A DNA stretch of 64,000 nt from Rhabditoides inermis (taxonomy: Eukaryota > Nematoda > Chromadorea > Rhabditida > Rhabditidae). This document shows, piece after piece, positions 29,935-43,800 of the stretch. The number at the start of each line of letters is the position of its first letter. Within the stretch, counting starts at the first letter, position 1. The position numbers were made by a program, and so were the translations under genes. The notes under the pieces are model-generated. The model had not been told where the DNA came from and did no database searches. It worked only from the letters and a program-made list of their open reading frames with translations. The DNA is taken from NCBI GenBank assembly GCA_963966185.1, contig CAWZYM010000331.1, positions 2,502,001 to 2,566,000 on the forward strand, written 5' to 3'.

Positions 29935-32900
29935 CATAATTAATCTGGTAGTTCTACGAAATGAGATTGCAAATCTACGAAATGAGTTCGTAGATCTACG
30001 AAATGAGTTCATAGATCTACGAAATGAGTTCATAGATCTACGAAATGAGCTCGTAGTTCTACGAAATGAGTTCGTAGTACGAAATGAGTTCGTAGTTCTA
30101 CGAAATGAGTTCGTAGTTCTACGAAATGAGTTCGTATATCTACGAAATGAGTTCCTAGATCTACGAAATGAATTCGTAGTTCTACGAAATGAGTTCGTAG
30201 TTCTACGAAATGAGTTCGTAGTTCTACGAAATGAGTTCGTAGTTCTACGAAATGAGTTCTTTGTTCTACGAAATGAGTTCTTTGTTCTACGAAATGAGTT
30301 CTTTGTTTTACGAAATGAGTTCGTAGATCTACGAAATGAGTTCGTAGATCTACGAAATGAGTTCGTAGATCTACGAAATGAGTTCGTAGTTCTACGAAAT
30401 GAGTTCTTTGTTCTACGAAAAGAGTTCGTAGTTCTACGAAATGAGTTCGTAGTTCTACGAAATGAGTTCGTAGATCTACGAAATGAGTTCATAGATCTAC
30501 GAATAGAGTTCATAGATCTACGAAATGAGTTCGTAGTTCTACGAAATGAGATTGCAAATCTACGAAATGAGTTCGTAGATCTACGGAAGTTCTACGAAAT
30601 GAGTTAGAGACCTACGATTTGAGGTCGTAGTTCTACGAAATGAACTGGAAAATCTACGAAATGAGTTCTTAGATCTACGAAATGAGTTCATAGATCTACG
30701 AAATGAGTTCATAGATCTACGAAATGAGCTCGTAGTTCTACGAAATGAGTTCGTAGTTCTACGAAATGAGTTCTTTGTTCTACGAAATGAGTTCGTAGAT
30801 CTACGAAATGAGTTCGTAGTTCTACGAAATGAGTTCGTAGTTCTACGAAATGAGTTCTTTGTTCTACGAAATGAGTTCGTAGATCTACGAAATGAGTTCG
30901 TAGATCTACGGAAGTTCTACGAAATGAGTTAGAGACCTACGATTTGAGCTCGTAGTTCTACGAAATGAACTGGAAAATCTACGAAATGAGTTCTTAGATC
31001 TACGAAATGAGTTCATATATCTACGAAATGAGTTCATAGATGTACGAAATGAGCTCGTAGTTCTACGAAATGAGTTCTTTGTTCTACGAAATGAGTTCTT
31101 TGTTCTACGAAATGAGTTCTTTGTTCTACGAAATGAGTTCGTAGATCTACGAAATGAGTTCGTAGATCTACGAAATGAGTTCGTAGATCTACGAAATGAG
31201 TTCGTAGTTCTACGAAATGAGTTCTTTGTTCTACGAAATGAGTTCGTAGTTCTACGAAATGAGTTCGTAGTTCTACGAAATGAGTTCGTAGTTCTACGAA
31301 ATGAGTTCTTAGATCTACGAAATGAGTTCGTAGATCTACGAAATGAGTTCGTAGTTCTACGAAATGAGTTCTTTGTTCTACGAAATGAGTTCTTTGTTCT
31401 ACGAAATGAGTTCGTAGATCTACGAAATGAGTTCGTAGATCTACGAAATGAGTTCGTAGATCTACGAAATGAGTTCGTAGTTCTACGAAATGAGTTCGTA
31501 GTTCTACGAAATGAGTTCGTAGTTCTACGAAATGAGTTCGTAGTTCTACGAAATGAGTTCGTAGATCTACGAAATGAGTTCGTAGATCTACGGAAGTTCT
31601 ACGAAATGAGTTCATAGATCTACGAAATGAGATTGCAAATCTACGAAATGAGTTCGTAGTTCTACGAAATAAGATTGCAAATCTACGAAATGAGTTCCTA
31701 GATCTACGAAATGAGTTCGTAGTTCTACGAAATGAGTTCTTTGTTCTACGAAATGAGTTCTTTGTTCTACGAAATGAGTTCGTAGATCTACGGAAGTTCT
31801 ACGAAATGAGTTAGAGACCTACGATTTGAGCTCGTAGTTCTACGAAATGAACTGGAAAATCTACGAAATGAGTTCTTAGATCTACGAAATGAGTTCATAG
31901 ATCTACGAAATGAGTTCATAGATCTACGAAATGAGCTCGTAGTTCTACGAAATGAGTTTGAGTTCTTAGATCTACGAAATGAGTTCAACTCATTTCGTAG
32001 ATCTACGAAATGAGTTCGTAGTTCTACGAAATGAGTTCTTTGTTCTACGAAATGAGTTCTTTGTTCTACGAAATGAGTTCGTAGATCTACGAAATGAGTT
32101 CGTAGATCTACGAAATGAGTTCGTAGATCTACGAAATGAGTTCGTAGTTCTACGAAATGAGTTCTTTGTTCTACGAAATGAGTTCGTAGTTCTACGAAAT
32201 GAGTTCGTAGTTCTACGAAATGAGTTCGTAGTTCTACGAAATGAGTTCTTAGATCTACGAAATGAGTTCATAGATCTACGAAATGAGTTCATAGATGTAC
32301 GAAATGAGCTCGTAGTTCTACGAAATGAGTTCGTAGTTCTACGAAATGAGTTCTTTGTTCTACGAAATGAGTTCGTAGATCTACGAAATGAGTTCGTAGA
32401 TCTACGAGATGAGTTCGTAGTTCTACGAAATGAGTTCTTTGTTCTACGAAATGAGTTCGTAGATCTACGAAATGAGTTCGTAGTTCTACGAAATGAGTTC
32501 TTTGTTCTACGAAATGAGTTCGTAGTTCTACGAAATGAGTTCGTAGTTCTACGAAATGAGTTCGTAGTTCTACGAAATGAGTTCTTAGATCTACGAAATG
32601 AGTTCATAGATCTACGAAATGAGTTCATAGATGTACGAAATGAGCTCGTAGTTCTACGAAATGAGTTCGTAGTTCTACGAAATGAGTTCTTTGTTCTACG
32701 AAATGAGTTCGTAGATCTACGAATTGAGTTCGTAGATCTACGAGATGAGTTCGTAGTTCTACGAAATGAGTTCTTTGTTCTACGAAATGAGTTCTTTGTT
32801 CTACGAAATGAGTTCGTAGATCTACGAAATGAGTTCGTAGATCTACGAAATGAGTTCGTAGATCTACGAAATGAGTTCGTAGTTCTACGAAATGAGTTCG

Positions 32901-34755
32901 TAGTTCTACGAAATGAGTTCGTAGTTCTACGAAATGAGTTCTTAGATCTACGAAATGAGTTCATAGATCTACGAAATGAGTTCATAGATGTACGAAATGA
33001 GCTCGTAGTTCTACGAAATGAGTTCGTAGTTCTACGAAATGAGTTCTTTGTTCTACGAAATGAGTTCGTAGATCTACGAAATGAGTTCGTAGTTCTACGA
33101 AATGAGTTATTTGTTCTACGAAATGAGTTCTTTGTTCTACGAAATGAGTTCTTTGTTCTACGAAATGAGTTCGTAGATCTACGAAATGAGTTCGTAGATC
33201 TACGAAATGAGTTCGTAGATCTACGAAATGAGTTCGTAGTTCTACGAAATGAGTTCTTTGTTCTACGAAATGAGTTCGTAGTTCTACGAAATGAGTTCGT
33301 AGTTCTACGAAATGAGTTCTTAGATCTACGAAATGAGTTCATAGATCTACGAAATGAGTTCATAGATGTACGAAATGAGCTCGTAGTTCTACGAAATGAG
33401 TTCGTAGTTCTACGAAATGAGTTCTTTGTTCTACGAAATGAGTTCGTAGATCTACGAAATGAGTTCGTAGATCTACGAGATGAGTTCGTAGTTCTACGAA
33501 ATGAGTTCTTTGTTCTACGAAATGAGTTCTTTGTTCTACGAAATGAGTTCGTAGATCTACGAAATGATTCGTAGATCTACGAAATGAGTTCGTAGATCTA
33601 CGAAATGAGTTCGTAGATCTACGAAATGAGTTCGTAGATCTACGAAATGAGTTCGTAGTTCTACGAAATGAGTTCTTTGTTCTACGAAATGAGTTCGTAG
33701 ATCTACGAAATGAGTTCGTAGATCTACGAGATGAGTTCGTAGTTCTACGAAATGAGTTCTTTGTTCTACGAAATGAGTTCTTTGTTCTACGAAATGAGTT
33801 CGTAGATCTACGAAATGAGTTCATAGATCTACGAAATGAGCTCGTAGTTCTACGAAATGAGTTCGTAGTTCTACGAAATGAGTTATTTGTTCTACGAAAT
33901 GAGTTCGTAGATCTACGAAATGAGTTTGAGTTCTTAGATCTACGAAATGAGTTCAACTCATTTCGTAGATCTACGAAATGAGTTCGTAGTTCTACGAAAT
34001 GAGTTCTTTGTTCTACGAAATGAGTTCTTTGTTCTACGAAATGAGTTCGTAGATCTACGAAATGAGTTCATAGATCTACGAAATGAGTTCGTAGTTCTAC
34101 GAAATGAGTTCGTAGTTCTACGAAATGAGTTCGTAGTTCTACGAAATGAGTTCGTAGTTCTACGAAATGAGTTCGTAGTTCTACGAAATGAGTTCGTAGA
34201 TCTACGAAATGAGTTCGTAGATCTACGGAAGTTCTACGAAATGAGTTAGAGACCTACGATTTGAGCTCGTAGTTCTACGAAATGAACTGGAAAATCTACG
34301 AAATGAGTTCTTAGATCTACGAAATGAGTTCATAGATCTATGAAATGAGTTCATAGATCTACGAAAGGAGCTCGTAGTTCTACGAAATGAGTTCGTAGTT
34401 CTACGAAATGAGTTCTTTGTTCTACGAAATGAGTTCGTAGTTTTACGAAATGAGTTCGTAGATCTACAGAAGTTCTACGAAATGAGTTCTTTGTTCTACG
34501 AAATGAGTTCGTAGATCTACGAAATGAGTTTGAGTTCTTAGATCTACGAAATGAGTTCGTAGTTCTACGAAATGAGTTCTTTGTTCTACGAAATGAGTTC
34601 TTTGTTCTACGAAATGAGTTCGTAGATCTACGAAATGAGTTCGTAGATCTACGAAATGAGTTCGTAGATCTACGAAATGAGTTCGTAGTTCTACGAAATG
34701 AGTTCTTTGTTCTACGAAATGAGTTCGTAGTTCTACGAAATGAGTTCGTAGTTCT
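29935..34755. repeat. 21-bp palindromic satellite, block 1
   Basis: Tandem units made of the 16-bp perfect dyad TTCGTAGATCTACGAA plus ATGAG. Main variants: TTCGTAGTTCTACGAA (one central mismatch), TTCTTTGTTCTACGAA (left arm lost), TTCATAGATCTACGAA, and ATTGCAAATCTACGAA. Unit length holds at 21 bp, with rare indels and truncated units. A junction word, GAAGTTCTACGAAATGAG then TTAGAGACCTACGA, recurs at about 30590, 30912, 31793 and 34229. Short inverted units create perfect hairpins at 31988 and 33954. Since 21 is a multiple of 3, frames stay open on both strands; these are not genes. Confidence 0.97.
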
Positions 34756-35550
34756 GTCACATAGTGTGAGGTTCACTATGTGTGCACTCGTCTTGTAGGC
34801 TGGGACAACAGGGCTTCTTAACCGACAGAGGTGCGGTAACGACAGAGGCGCGGTACCGACAGAGGCGCGGTACCAGCCCTACGTACGTAGTGCCTGGGAG
34901 TGAAAGGGACCAAAGAGTGGCTATTCCAGGTGGGAACTACACCAACCGAGACCGAGAAGAGCAGAGCCGAGATGGAGCCATGGAAGACGGGAGCTGCCGC
35001 GACGCCGCCGTGCTCGCCTCTCTCGCACGCCGTCACTCATCCGAGCTACAGTAACCCGGCAGCCCCAGGACATTAGGGCGTGCCCGCTAGATCCAGCGCC
35101 CCGCCCCTCTACATCAGTGATTGGCCCATCCGCCCCTGATCTACCAACACACCCCATCCGTTGGCCCCCATTGCCTCGTCATGTACTCTCTCCATTCCAT
35201 GTGCTATCACCCAGACTGCGTATCAACCGGGTAGATCGACCCGCCCCCAGCAGACCAGTATTTAAGGGTCTCACCCGACCCATTCAGTAGTCATTGAGCC
35301 CACTCGTTTAGACACGGTACTCATGTACTCATCATGTCAAGTGTGACTTGTGATTGTTGGTGCTCTAATTGTATTGATCGGTTCTCATATTCTCTATCAT
35401 AAACTCTCTTCTCTTACGTGTTCTTGTCTAGCTGCTAGTTCTCACAAACACATACAAGCCTCTGTTCCTCGCACACCCTTCCGCTCGTCACTGGCAGCAG
35501 CTCGTTTGTTTTATCGCTATTTGCATGAGCTGGCGCTTCCGCTCGTCACT
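34756..35550 (+). mobile_element. Solo-LTR-like insertion in the satellite
   Basis: A 795-bp unique sequence interrupts the array with GTTCT on both sides (34751-34755, 35551-35555), a 5-bp target duplication typical of LTR elements. It holds a promoter-like TATTTAAGG near 35262, a triple GACAGAGGCGCGGTA repeat near 34820-34870, a small hairpin at the left end (CACATAGTG/CACTATGTG), and a duplicated CTTCCGCTCGTCACTG at the right end. The ends are not a canonical TG...CA, so LTR is inferred from size, promoter and duplication. No coding sequence. Confidence 0.5.
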
Positions 35551-38500
35551 GTTCTACGAAATGAGTTCGTAGTTCTACGAAATGAGTTCTTAGATCTACG
35601 AAATGAGTTCATAGATCTACGAAATGAGTTCATAGATGTACGAAATGAGCTCGTAGTTCTACGAAATGAGTTCGTAGTTCTACGAAATGAGTTCTTTGTT
35701 CTACGAAATGAGTTCGTAGATCTACGAAATGAGTTCGTAGATCTACGAGATGAGTTCGTAGTTCTACGAAATGAGTTCTTTGTTCTACGAAATGAGTTCT
35801 TTGTTCTACGAAATGAGTTCGTAGATCTTCGAAATGAGTTCGTAGATCTACGAAATGAGTTCGTAGATCTACGAAATGAGTTCGTAGTTCTACGAAATGA
35901 GTTCTTTGTTCTACGAAATGAGTTCGTAGTTCTACGAAATGAGTTCGTAGTTCTACGAAATGAGTTCTTAGATCTACGAAATGAGTTCATAGATCTACGA
36001 AATGAGTTCATAGATGTACGAAATGAGCTCGTAGTTCTACGAAATGAGTTCTTTGTTCTACGAAATGAGTTCTTTGTTCTACGAAATGAGTTCGTAGATC
36101 TACGAAATGAGTTCATAGATCTACGAAATGAGTTCGTAGTTCTACGAAATGAGTTCGTAGTTCTACGAAATGAGTTATTTGTTCTACGAAATGAGTTCGT
36201 AGATCTACGAAATGAGTTTGAGTTCTTAGATCTACGAAATGAGTTCAACTCATTTCGTAGATCTACGAAATGAGTTCGTAGTTCTACGAAATGAGTTCTT
36301 TGTTCTACGAAATGAGTTCTTTGTTCTACGAAATGAGTTCGTAGATCTACGAAATGAGTTCGTAGATCTACGAAATGAGTTCGTAGTTCTACGAAATGAG
36401 TTCGTAGTTCTACGAAATGAGTTCGTAGTTCTACGAAATGAGTTCGTAGTTCTACGAAATGAGTTCGTAGATCTACGAAATGAGTTCGTAGATCTACGGA
36501 AGTTCTACGGAATGAGTTCATAGATCTACGAAATGAGATTGCAAATCTACGAAATAAGTTCGTAGTTCTACGAAATAAGATTGCAAATCTACGAAATGAG
36601 TTCGTAGTTCTACGAAATGAGTTCTTTGTTCTACGAAATGAGTTCGTAGATCTACGAAATGAGTTCGTAGATCTACGAAATGAGTTCGTAGATCTACGAA
36701 ATGAGTTCGTAGATCTACGGAAGTTCTACGAAATGAGTTAGAGACCTACGATTACGATTTGAGCTCGTAGTTCTACGAAATGAACTGGAAAATCTACGAA
36801 ATGAGTTCTTAGATCTACGAAATGAGTTCATAGATCTATGAAATGAGTTCATAGATCTACGAAATGAGCTCGTAGTTCTACGAAATGAGTTCGTAGTTCT
36901 ACGAAATGAGTTCTTTGTTCTACGAAATGAGTTCGTAGTTCTACGAAATGAGTTCGTAGATCTACGGAAGTTCTACGAAATGAGTTCTTTGTTCTACGAA
37001 ATGAGTTCGTAGATCTACGAAATGAGTTTGAGTTCTTAGATCTACGAAATGAGTTCGTAGTTCTACGAAATGAGTTCTTTGTTCTACGAAATGAGTTCTT
37101 TGTTCTACGAAATGAGTTCGTTCATAGATCTATGAAATGAGTTCATAGATCTACGAAATGAGCTCGTAGTTCTACGAAATGAGTTCGTAGTTCTACGAAA
37201 TGAGTTCTTTGTTCTACGAAATGAGTTCGTAGTTCTACGAAATGAGTTCGTAGATCTACGGAAGTTCTACGAAATGAGTTCTTTGTTCTACGAAATGAGT
37301 TCGTAGATCTACGAAATGAGTTTGAGTTCTTAGATCTACGAAATGAGTTCGTAGTTCTACGAAATCAGTTCTTTGTTCTACGAAATGAGTTCTTTGTTCT
37401 ACGAAATGAGTTCGTAGATCTACGAAATGAGTTCGTAGATCTACGAAATGAGTTCGTAGATCTACGAAATGAGTTCGTAGTTCTACGAAATGAGTTCGTA
37501 GTTCTACGAAATGAGTTCGTAGTTCTACGAAATGAGTTCGTAGTTCTACGAAATGAGTTCTTAGATCTACATAATGAGTTCATAGATCTACGAAATGAGT
37601 TCATAGATGTACGAAATGAGCTCGTAGTTCTACGAAATGAGTTCGTAGTTCTACGAAATGAGTTCTTTGTTCTACGAAATGAGTTCGTAGATCTACGAAA
37701 TGAGTTCGTAGATCTACGAGATGAGTTCGTAGTTCTACGAAATGAGTTCTTTGTTCTACGAAATGAGTTCTTTGTTCTACGAAATGAGTTCGTAGATCTT
37801 CGAAATGAGTTCGTAGATCTACGAAATGAGTTCGTAGATCTACGAAATGAGTTCGTAGTTCTACGAAATGAGTTCTTTGTTCTACGAAATGAGTTCGTAG
37901 TTCTACGAAATGAGTTCGTAGTTCTACGAAATGAGTTCGTAGATCTACGAAATGAGTTCGTAGATCTACGAAATGAGTTCTTAGATCTACGAAATGAGTT
38001 CGTAGATCTACGAAATGAGTTCGTAGATTCACGAAAAGAGTTCGTAGATCTACGTTCTACGAAATGAGTTCGTAGTTCTACGAAATGAGTTCGTAGATCT
38101 ACGAAATGAGTTCGTAGATCTACGAAATGAGTTCTTAGAGCTACGAAATGAGTTCGTAGATCTACGAAATGAGTTCGTAGATTCACGAAAAGAGTTCGTA
38201 GATCTACGAAATGAGTTCGTAGTTCTACGAAATGAGTTCGTAGATCTACGAAATGAGTTCGTAGATACACGAAATGAGTTCGTAGATCTACGAACTCATT
38301 TCGTAGAACTACGAACTCATTTCGTAGATCTACGAACTCATTTCGTAGAACTACGAACGTTCGTAGATCTACGAATTGAGTTTGTAGTTCGTAGATCCAC
38401 GAAATAGGTTCGTAGATCCACGAAACAAGTTCGTAGATCCACGAAAAGAGTTCGTAGAACTACGTTCTACGAAATGAGTTCGTAGTTCTACGAAATGAGT

Positions 38501-40259
38501 TCGTAGATCTACGAAATGAGTTCGTAGATCTACGAAATGAGTTCTTAGAGCTACGAAATGAGTTCGTAGATCTACGAAATGAGTTCGTAGATTCACGAAA
38601 AGAGTTCGTAGATCTACGAAATGAGTTCGTAGTTCTACGAAATGAGTTCGTAGATCTACGAAATGAGTTCGTAGATACACGAAATGAGTTCGTAGATCTA
38701 CGGAAGTTCTACGGAATGAGTTAGAGACCTACGAATTGAGTTCGTAGTTCTACGAAATGAGTTCATTAGTTCTACGAAATGAGTTCGTAGTTCTACTAAA
38801 TGAGTTCGTAGATCTACGAATTGAGTTTGTAGTTCTACGAAATGAGTTCTTTGTTCTACGAAATGAGTTCGTAGATCTACGAAATGAGTTCGTAGATCTA
38901 CGAGATGAGTTCGTAGTTCTACGAAATGAGTTCTTTGTTCTACGAAATGAGTTCTTTGTTCTACGAAATGAGTTCGTAGATCTTCGAAATGAGTTCGTAG
39001 ATCTACGAAATGAGTTCGTAGATCTACGAAATGAGTTCGTAGTTCTACGAAATGAGTTCTTTGTTCTACGAAATGAGTTCGTAGTTCTACGAAATGAGTT
39101 CGTAGTTCTACGAAATGAGTTCGTAGATCTACGAAATGAGTTCGTAGATCTACGAAATGAGTTCTTAGATCTACGAAATGAGTTCGTAGATCTACGAAAT
39201 GAGTTCGTAGATTCACGAAAAGAGTTCGTAGATCTACGTTCTACGAAATGAGTTCGTAGTTCTACGAAATGAGTTCGTAGATCTACGAAATGAGTTCGTA
39301 GATCTACGAAATGAGTTCTTAGAGCTACGAAATGAGTTCGTAGATCTACGAAATGAGTTCGTAGATTCACGAAAAGAGTTCGTAGATCTACGAAATGAGT
39401 TCGTAGTTCTACGAAATGAGTTCGTAGATCTACGAAATGAGTTCGTAGATACACGAAATGAGTTCGTAGATCTACGAACTCATTTCGTAGAACTACGAAC
39501 TCATTTCGTAGATCTACGAACTCATTTCGTAGAACTACGAACGTTCGTAGATCTACGAATTGAGTTTGTAGTTCGTAGATCCACGAAATAGGTTCGTAGA
39601 TCCACGAAACAAGTTCGTAGATCCACGAAAAGAGTTCGTAGAACTACGTTCTACGAAATGAGTTCGTAGTTCTACGAAATGAGTTCGTAGATCTACGAAA
39701 TGAGTTCGTAGATCTACGAAATGAGTTCTTAGAGCTACGAAATGAGTTCGTAGATCTACGAAATGAGTTCGTAGATTCACGAAAAGAGTTCGTAGATCTA
39801 CGAAATGAGTTCGTAGTTCTACGAAATGAGTTCGTAGATCTACGAAATGAGTTCGTAGATACACGAAATGAGTTCGTAGATCTACGGAAGTTCTACGGAA
39901 TGAGTTAGAGACCTACGAATTGAGTTCGTAGTTCTACGAAATGAGTTCATTAGTTCTACGAAATGAGTTCGTAGTTCTACTAAATGAGTTCGTAGATCTA
40001 CGAATTGAGTTTGTAGTTCTACGAAATGAGATCGTAGTTCTACGAAATTAGTTCGTAGTTCTACGAGATGAGTTCGTAGATCTACGAAATGAGTTCGTAG
40101 TTCTACGAAATGAGTTCGTAGATCTACGAAATGAGTTCGTAGATCTACGAAATGAGTTCGTAGATCTACGAAATGAGTTCGTAGATCCACGAAATAAGTT
40201 CGTAGATCCACGAAACAAGTTCGTAGATCCACGAAATGAGTTCGTAGATCTACGGAAGT
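35551..40259. repeat. 21-bp palindromic satellite, block 2
   Basis: Same unit as block 1. It contains a 1184-bp direct higher-order repeat (37.4-38.7 kb against 38.7-39.9 kb) and inverted units at 38290-38357 and 39474-39541 inside each copy of that repeat. Confidence 0.97.
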
Positions 40260-40809
40260 AGGAACCACAACGTGAGTTGCAGAAAGCCCGGCGAAATCAT
40301 GTAACGTTTTCTCACTGGACACATGACGTGCTCTAATTAGCATAGAACGATTCGCCATTTCGCGCTGATACTAACGGTATCTGATTTATGGGATCATGTA
40401 CCCTGTAAAGTAGTTAAAGTCGGTAAAAAGTGATACGATGACGTCATATTTCTTTGATCTAGCCGCCATCGCTCAAAGTGAATAATGAAAAATGCTAACA
40501 TAAGAGACGTAATTCATCGAGTACTTATCGATTACAGTCAAAAAAAACCTAGTGGTACTATTATGAACGAATATGTTCATTATTTAACTATCGATGACGT
40601 CATCAGTGCTTTGATCTAGCCGCCCTATGTCGCACTTTCCCTATGTGAGCGCGCGCTCTGGGGCGCGGCGCCGTGCGGAATTAGAGCGCAATGTGAACGA
40701 TGAACCCTACGAGCATTATATATTTTTGAAATCAGCTTTAAATGGACCACATTTATAAACTTATTGCTATATCATATTCAAATATTGGAAAATCTCATTG
40801 TAGTCCCTA
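40260..40809. mobile_element. MULE-type MITE, copy 1, nested in the satellite
   Basis: Ends AGGAACCACAA and TGTAGTCCCTA are imperfect inverted repeats. A 10-bp target duplication of satellite sequence flanks it (CTACGGAAGT at 40250-40259, CTACGAAAGT at 40810-40819). 550 bp, AT-rich, non-coding; about 90 percent or more similar by eye to copies at 51262 and 62785. Target duplications of 9-10 bp point to the Mutator superfamily. Confidence 0.85.
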
Positions 40810-43800
40810 CTACGAAAGTTCTACGAAATGAGTTAGAGACCTACGAATTGAGTTCGTAGTTCTACGAAATGAGTTCTTAGATCTACGAAATGAGTTCGAA
40901 GATCTACGAAATGAGTTCATAGATCTACGAAATGAGCTCCTAGTTCTACGAAATGAGTTCGTAGTTCTACGAAATCAGTTTGCAAATCTACCAAATGAGT
41001 TCGTAGATCTACGAAATGAGTTCGAAGTTTTACGAAATGAGTTCGGATATCTACGAAATGAGTTCGTAGATCTACGAAATGAGTTCGTAGTTTTACGAAA
41101 TGAGTTCGTAAATCTACGAAATGAGTTCGTAGATCTACGAAATGAGTTCGTAGATCCACGAAATGAGTGCGTAGATCTACGGAAGTTGTACGAAATGAGT
41201 TAGAGACCTACGAAATGAGTTCGTAGTTCTACGAAATGAGTTCTTAGATCTACGAAATGAGTTCGTAGTTCTACGAAATAAGTTCGTAGTTCTGCTAAAT
41301 GAGTTCGTAGTTCTACGAAATAAGTTCGTAGTTCTACGAAATGAGTTCGTAGTTCTACGAAATGAGTTCGTAGTGCTACGAAATGAGTTCGTAGATCTAC
41401 GAAATGAGTTCGTAAATCTACGAAATGAGTTCTTAGATCTACGAAATGAGTTCGTAGATCTACGAAATGAGTTCGTAGATCCACGAAATAAGTTCGTAGA
41501 TCCACGAAATAAGTTCGTAGATCCACGAAATGAGTTCGTAGATCTACGGAAGTTCTACGAAATGAGTTAGAGACCTACGAATTGAGTTCGTAGTTCTACG
41601 AAATGAGTTCTTAGATCTACGAAATGAGTTCGAAGATCTACGAAATGAGTTCATAGATCTACGAAATGAGCTCCTAGTTCTACGAAATGAGTTCGTAGTT
41701 CTACGAAATCAGTTTGCAAATCTACCAAATGAGTTCGTAGATCTACGAAATGAGTTCGAAGTTTTACGAAATGAGTTCGGATATCTACGAAATGAGTTCG
41801 TAGATCTACGAAATGAGTTCGTAGTTTTACGAAATGAGTTCGTAAATCTACGAAATGAGTTCGTAGATCTACGAAATGAGTTCGTAGATCCACGAAATGA
41901 GTGCGTAGATCTACGGAAGTTGTACGAAATGAGTTAGAGACCTACGAAATGAGTTCGTAGTTCTACGAAATGAGTTCTTAGATCTACGAAATGAGTTCGT
42001 AGTTCTACGAAATAAGTTCGTAGTTCTGCTAAATGAGTTCGTAGTTCTACGAAATAAGTTCGTAGTTCTACGAAATGAGTTCGTAGTTCTACGAAATGAG
42101 TTCGTAGTTCTACGAAATAAGTTCGTAGTTCTACGAAATGAGTTCGTAAATCTACGAAATGAGTTCTTAGATCTACGAAATGAGTTCGTAGATCTACGAA
42201 ATGAGTTCGTAGATCTACGAAATGAGTTCGTAGATCCACGAAATAAGTTCGTAGATCCACGAAATAAGTTCGTAGATCCACGAAATAAGTTCGTAGATCC
42301 ACGAAATAAGTTCGTAGATCCACGAAATGAGTTCGTAGATCTACGAAATGAGTTCGTAGATCTACGAAATGAGTTCGTAGATACACGAAATAAGTTCGTA
42401 GATCTACGGAAGTTCTACGGAATGAGTTAGAGACCTACGAATTGAGTTCGTAGTTCTACGAAATGAGTTCATTAGTTCTACGAAACGAGTTCGTAGTTCT
42501 ACTAAATGAGTTCGTAGATCTACGAATTGAGTTTGTAGTTCTACGAAATGAGTTCGTAGATCTACGAAATGAGTTCGTAGTTTTACGAAATGAGTTCGTA
42601 AATCTACGAAATGAGTTCGTAGATCTACGAAATGAGTTCGTAGATCCACGAAATGAGTGCGTAGATCTACGGAAGTTGTACGAAATGAGTTAGAGACCTA
42701 CGAAATGAGTTCGTAGTTCTACGAAATGAGTTCTTAGATCTACGAAATGAGTTCGTAGTTCTACGAAATAAGTTCGTAGTTCTGCTTAATGAGTTCGTAG
42801 TTCTACGAAATAAGTTCGTAGTTCTACGAAATGAGTTCGTAGTTCTACGAAATGAGTTCGTAGTGCTACGAAATGAGTTCGTAGATCTACGAAATGAGTT
42901 CGTAAATCTACGAAATGAGTTCTTAGATCTACGAAATGAGTTCGTAGATCTACGAAATGAGTTCGTAGATCCACGAAATAAGTTCGTAGATCCACGAAAT
43001 AAGTTCGTAGATCCACGAAATGAGTTCGTAGATCTACGGAAGTTCTACGAAATGAGTTAGAGACCTACGAATTGAGTTCGTAGTTCTACGAAATGAGTTC
43101 TTAGATCTACGAAATGAGTTCGAAGATCTACGAAATGAGTTCATAGATCTACGAAATGAGCTCCTAGTTCTACGAAATGAGTTCGTAGTTCTACGAAATC
43201 AGTTTGCAAATCTACCAAATGAGTTCGTAGATCTACGAAATGAGTTCGAAGTTTTACGAAATGAGTTCGGATATCTACGAAATGAGTTTGTAGATCTACG
43301 AAATGAGTTCGTAGTTTTACGAAATGAGTTCGTAAATCTACGAAATGAGTTCGTAGATCTACGAAATGAGTTCGTAGATCCACGAAATGAGTGCGTAGAT
43401 CTACGGAAGTTGTACGAAATGAGTTAGAGACCTACGAAATGAGTTCGAAGTTCTACGAAATAAGTTCGTAGTTCTGCTTAATGAGTTCGTAGTTCTACGA
43501 AATAAGTTCGTAGTTCTACGAAATGAGTTCGTAGTTCTACGAAATGAGTTCGTAGTGCTACGAAATGACTTCGTAGATCTACGAAATGAGTTCGTAAATC
43601 TACGAAATGAGTTCGTAGATCTACGAAATGAGTTCGTAAATCTACGAAATGAGTTCTTAGATCTACGAAATGAGTTCGTAGATCTACGAAATGAGTTCGT
43701 AGATCCACGAAATAAGTTCGTAGATCCACGAAATAAGTTCGTAGATCCACGAAATGAGTTCGTAGATCTACGGAAGTTCTACGAAATGAGTTAGAGACCT

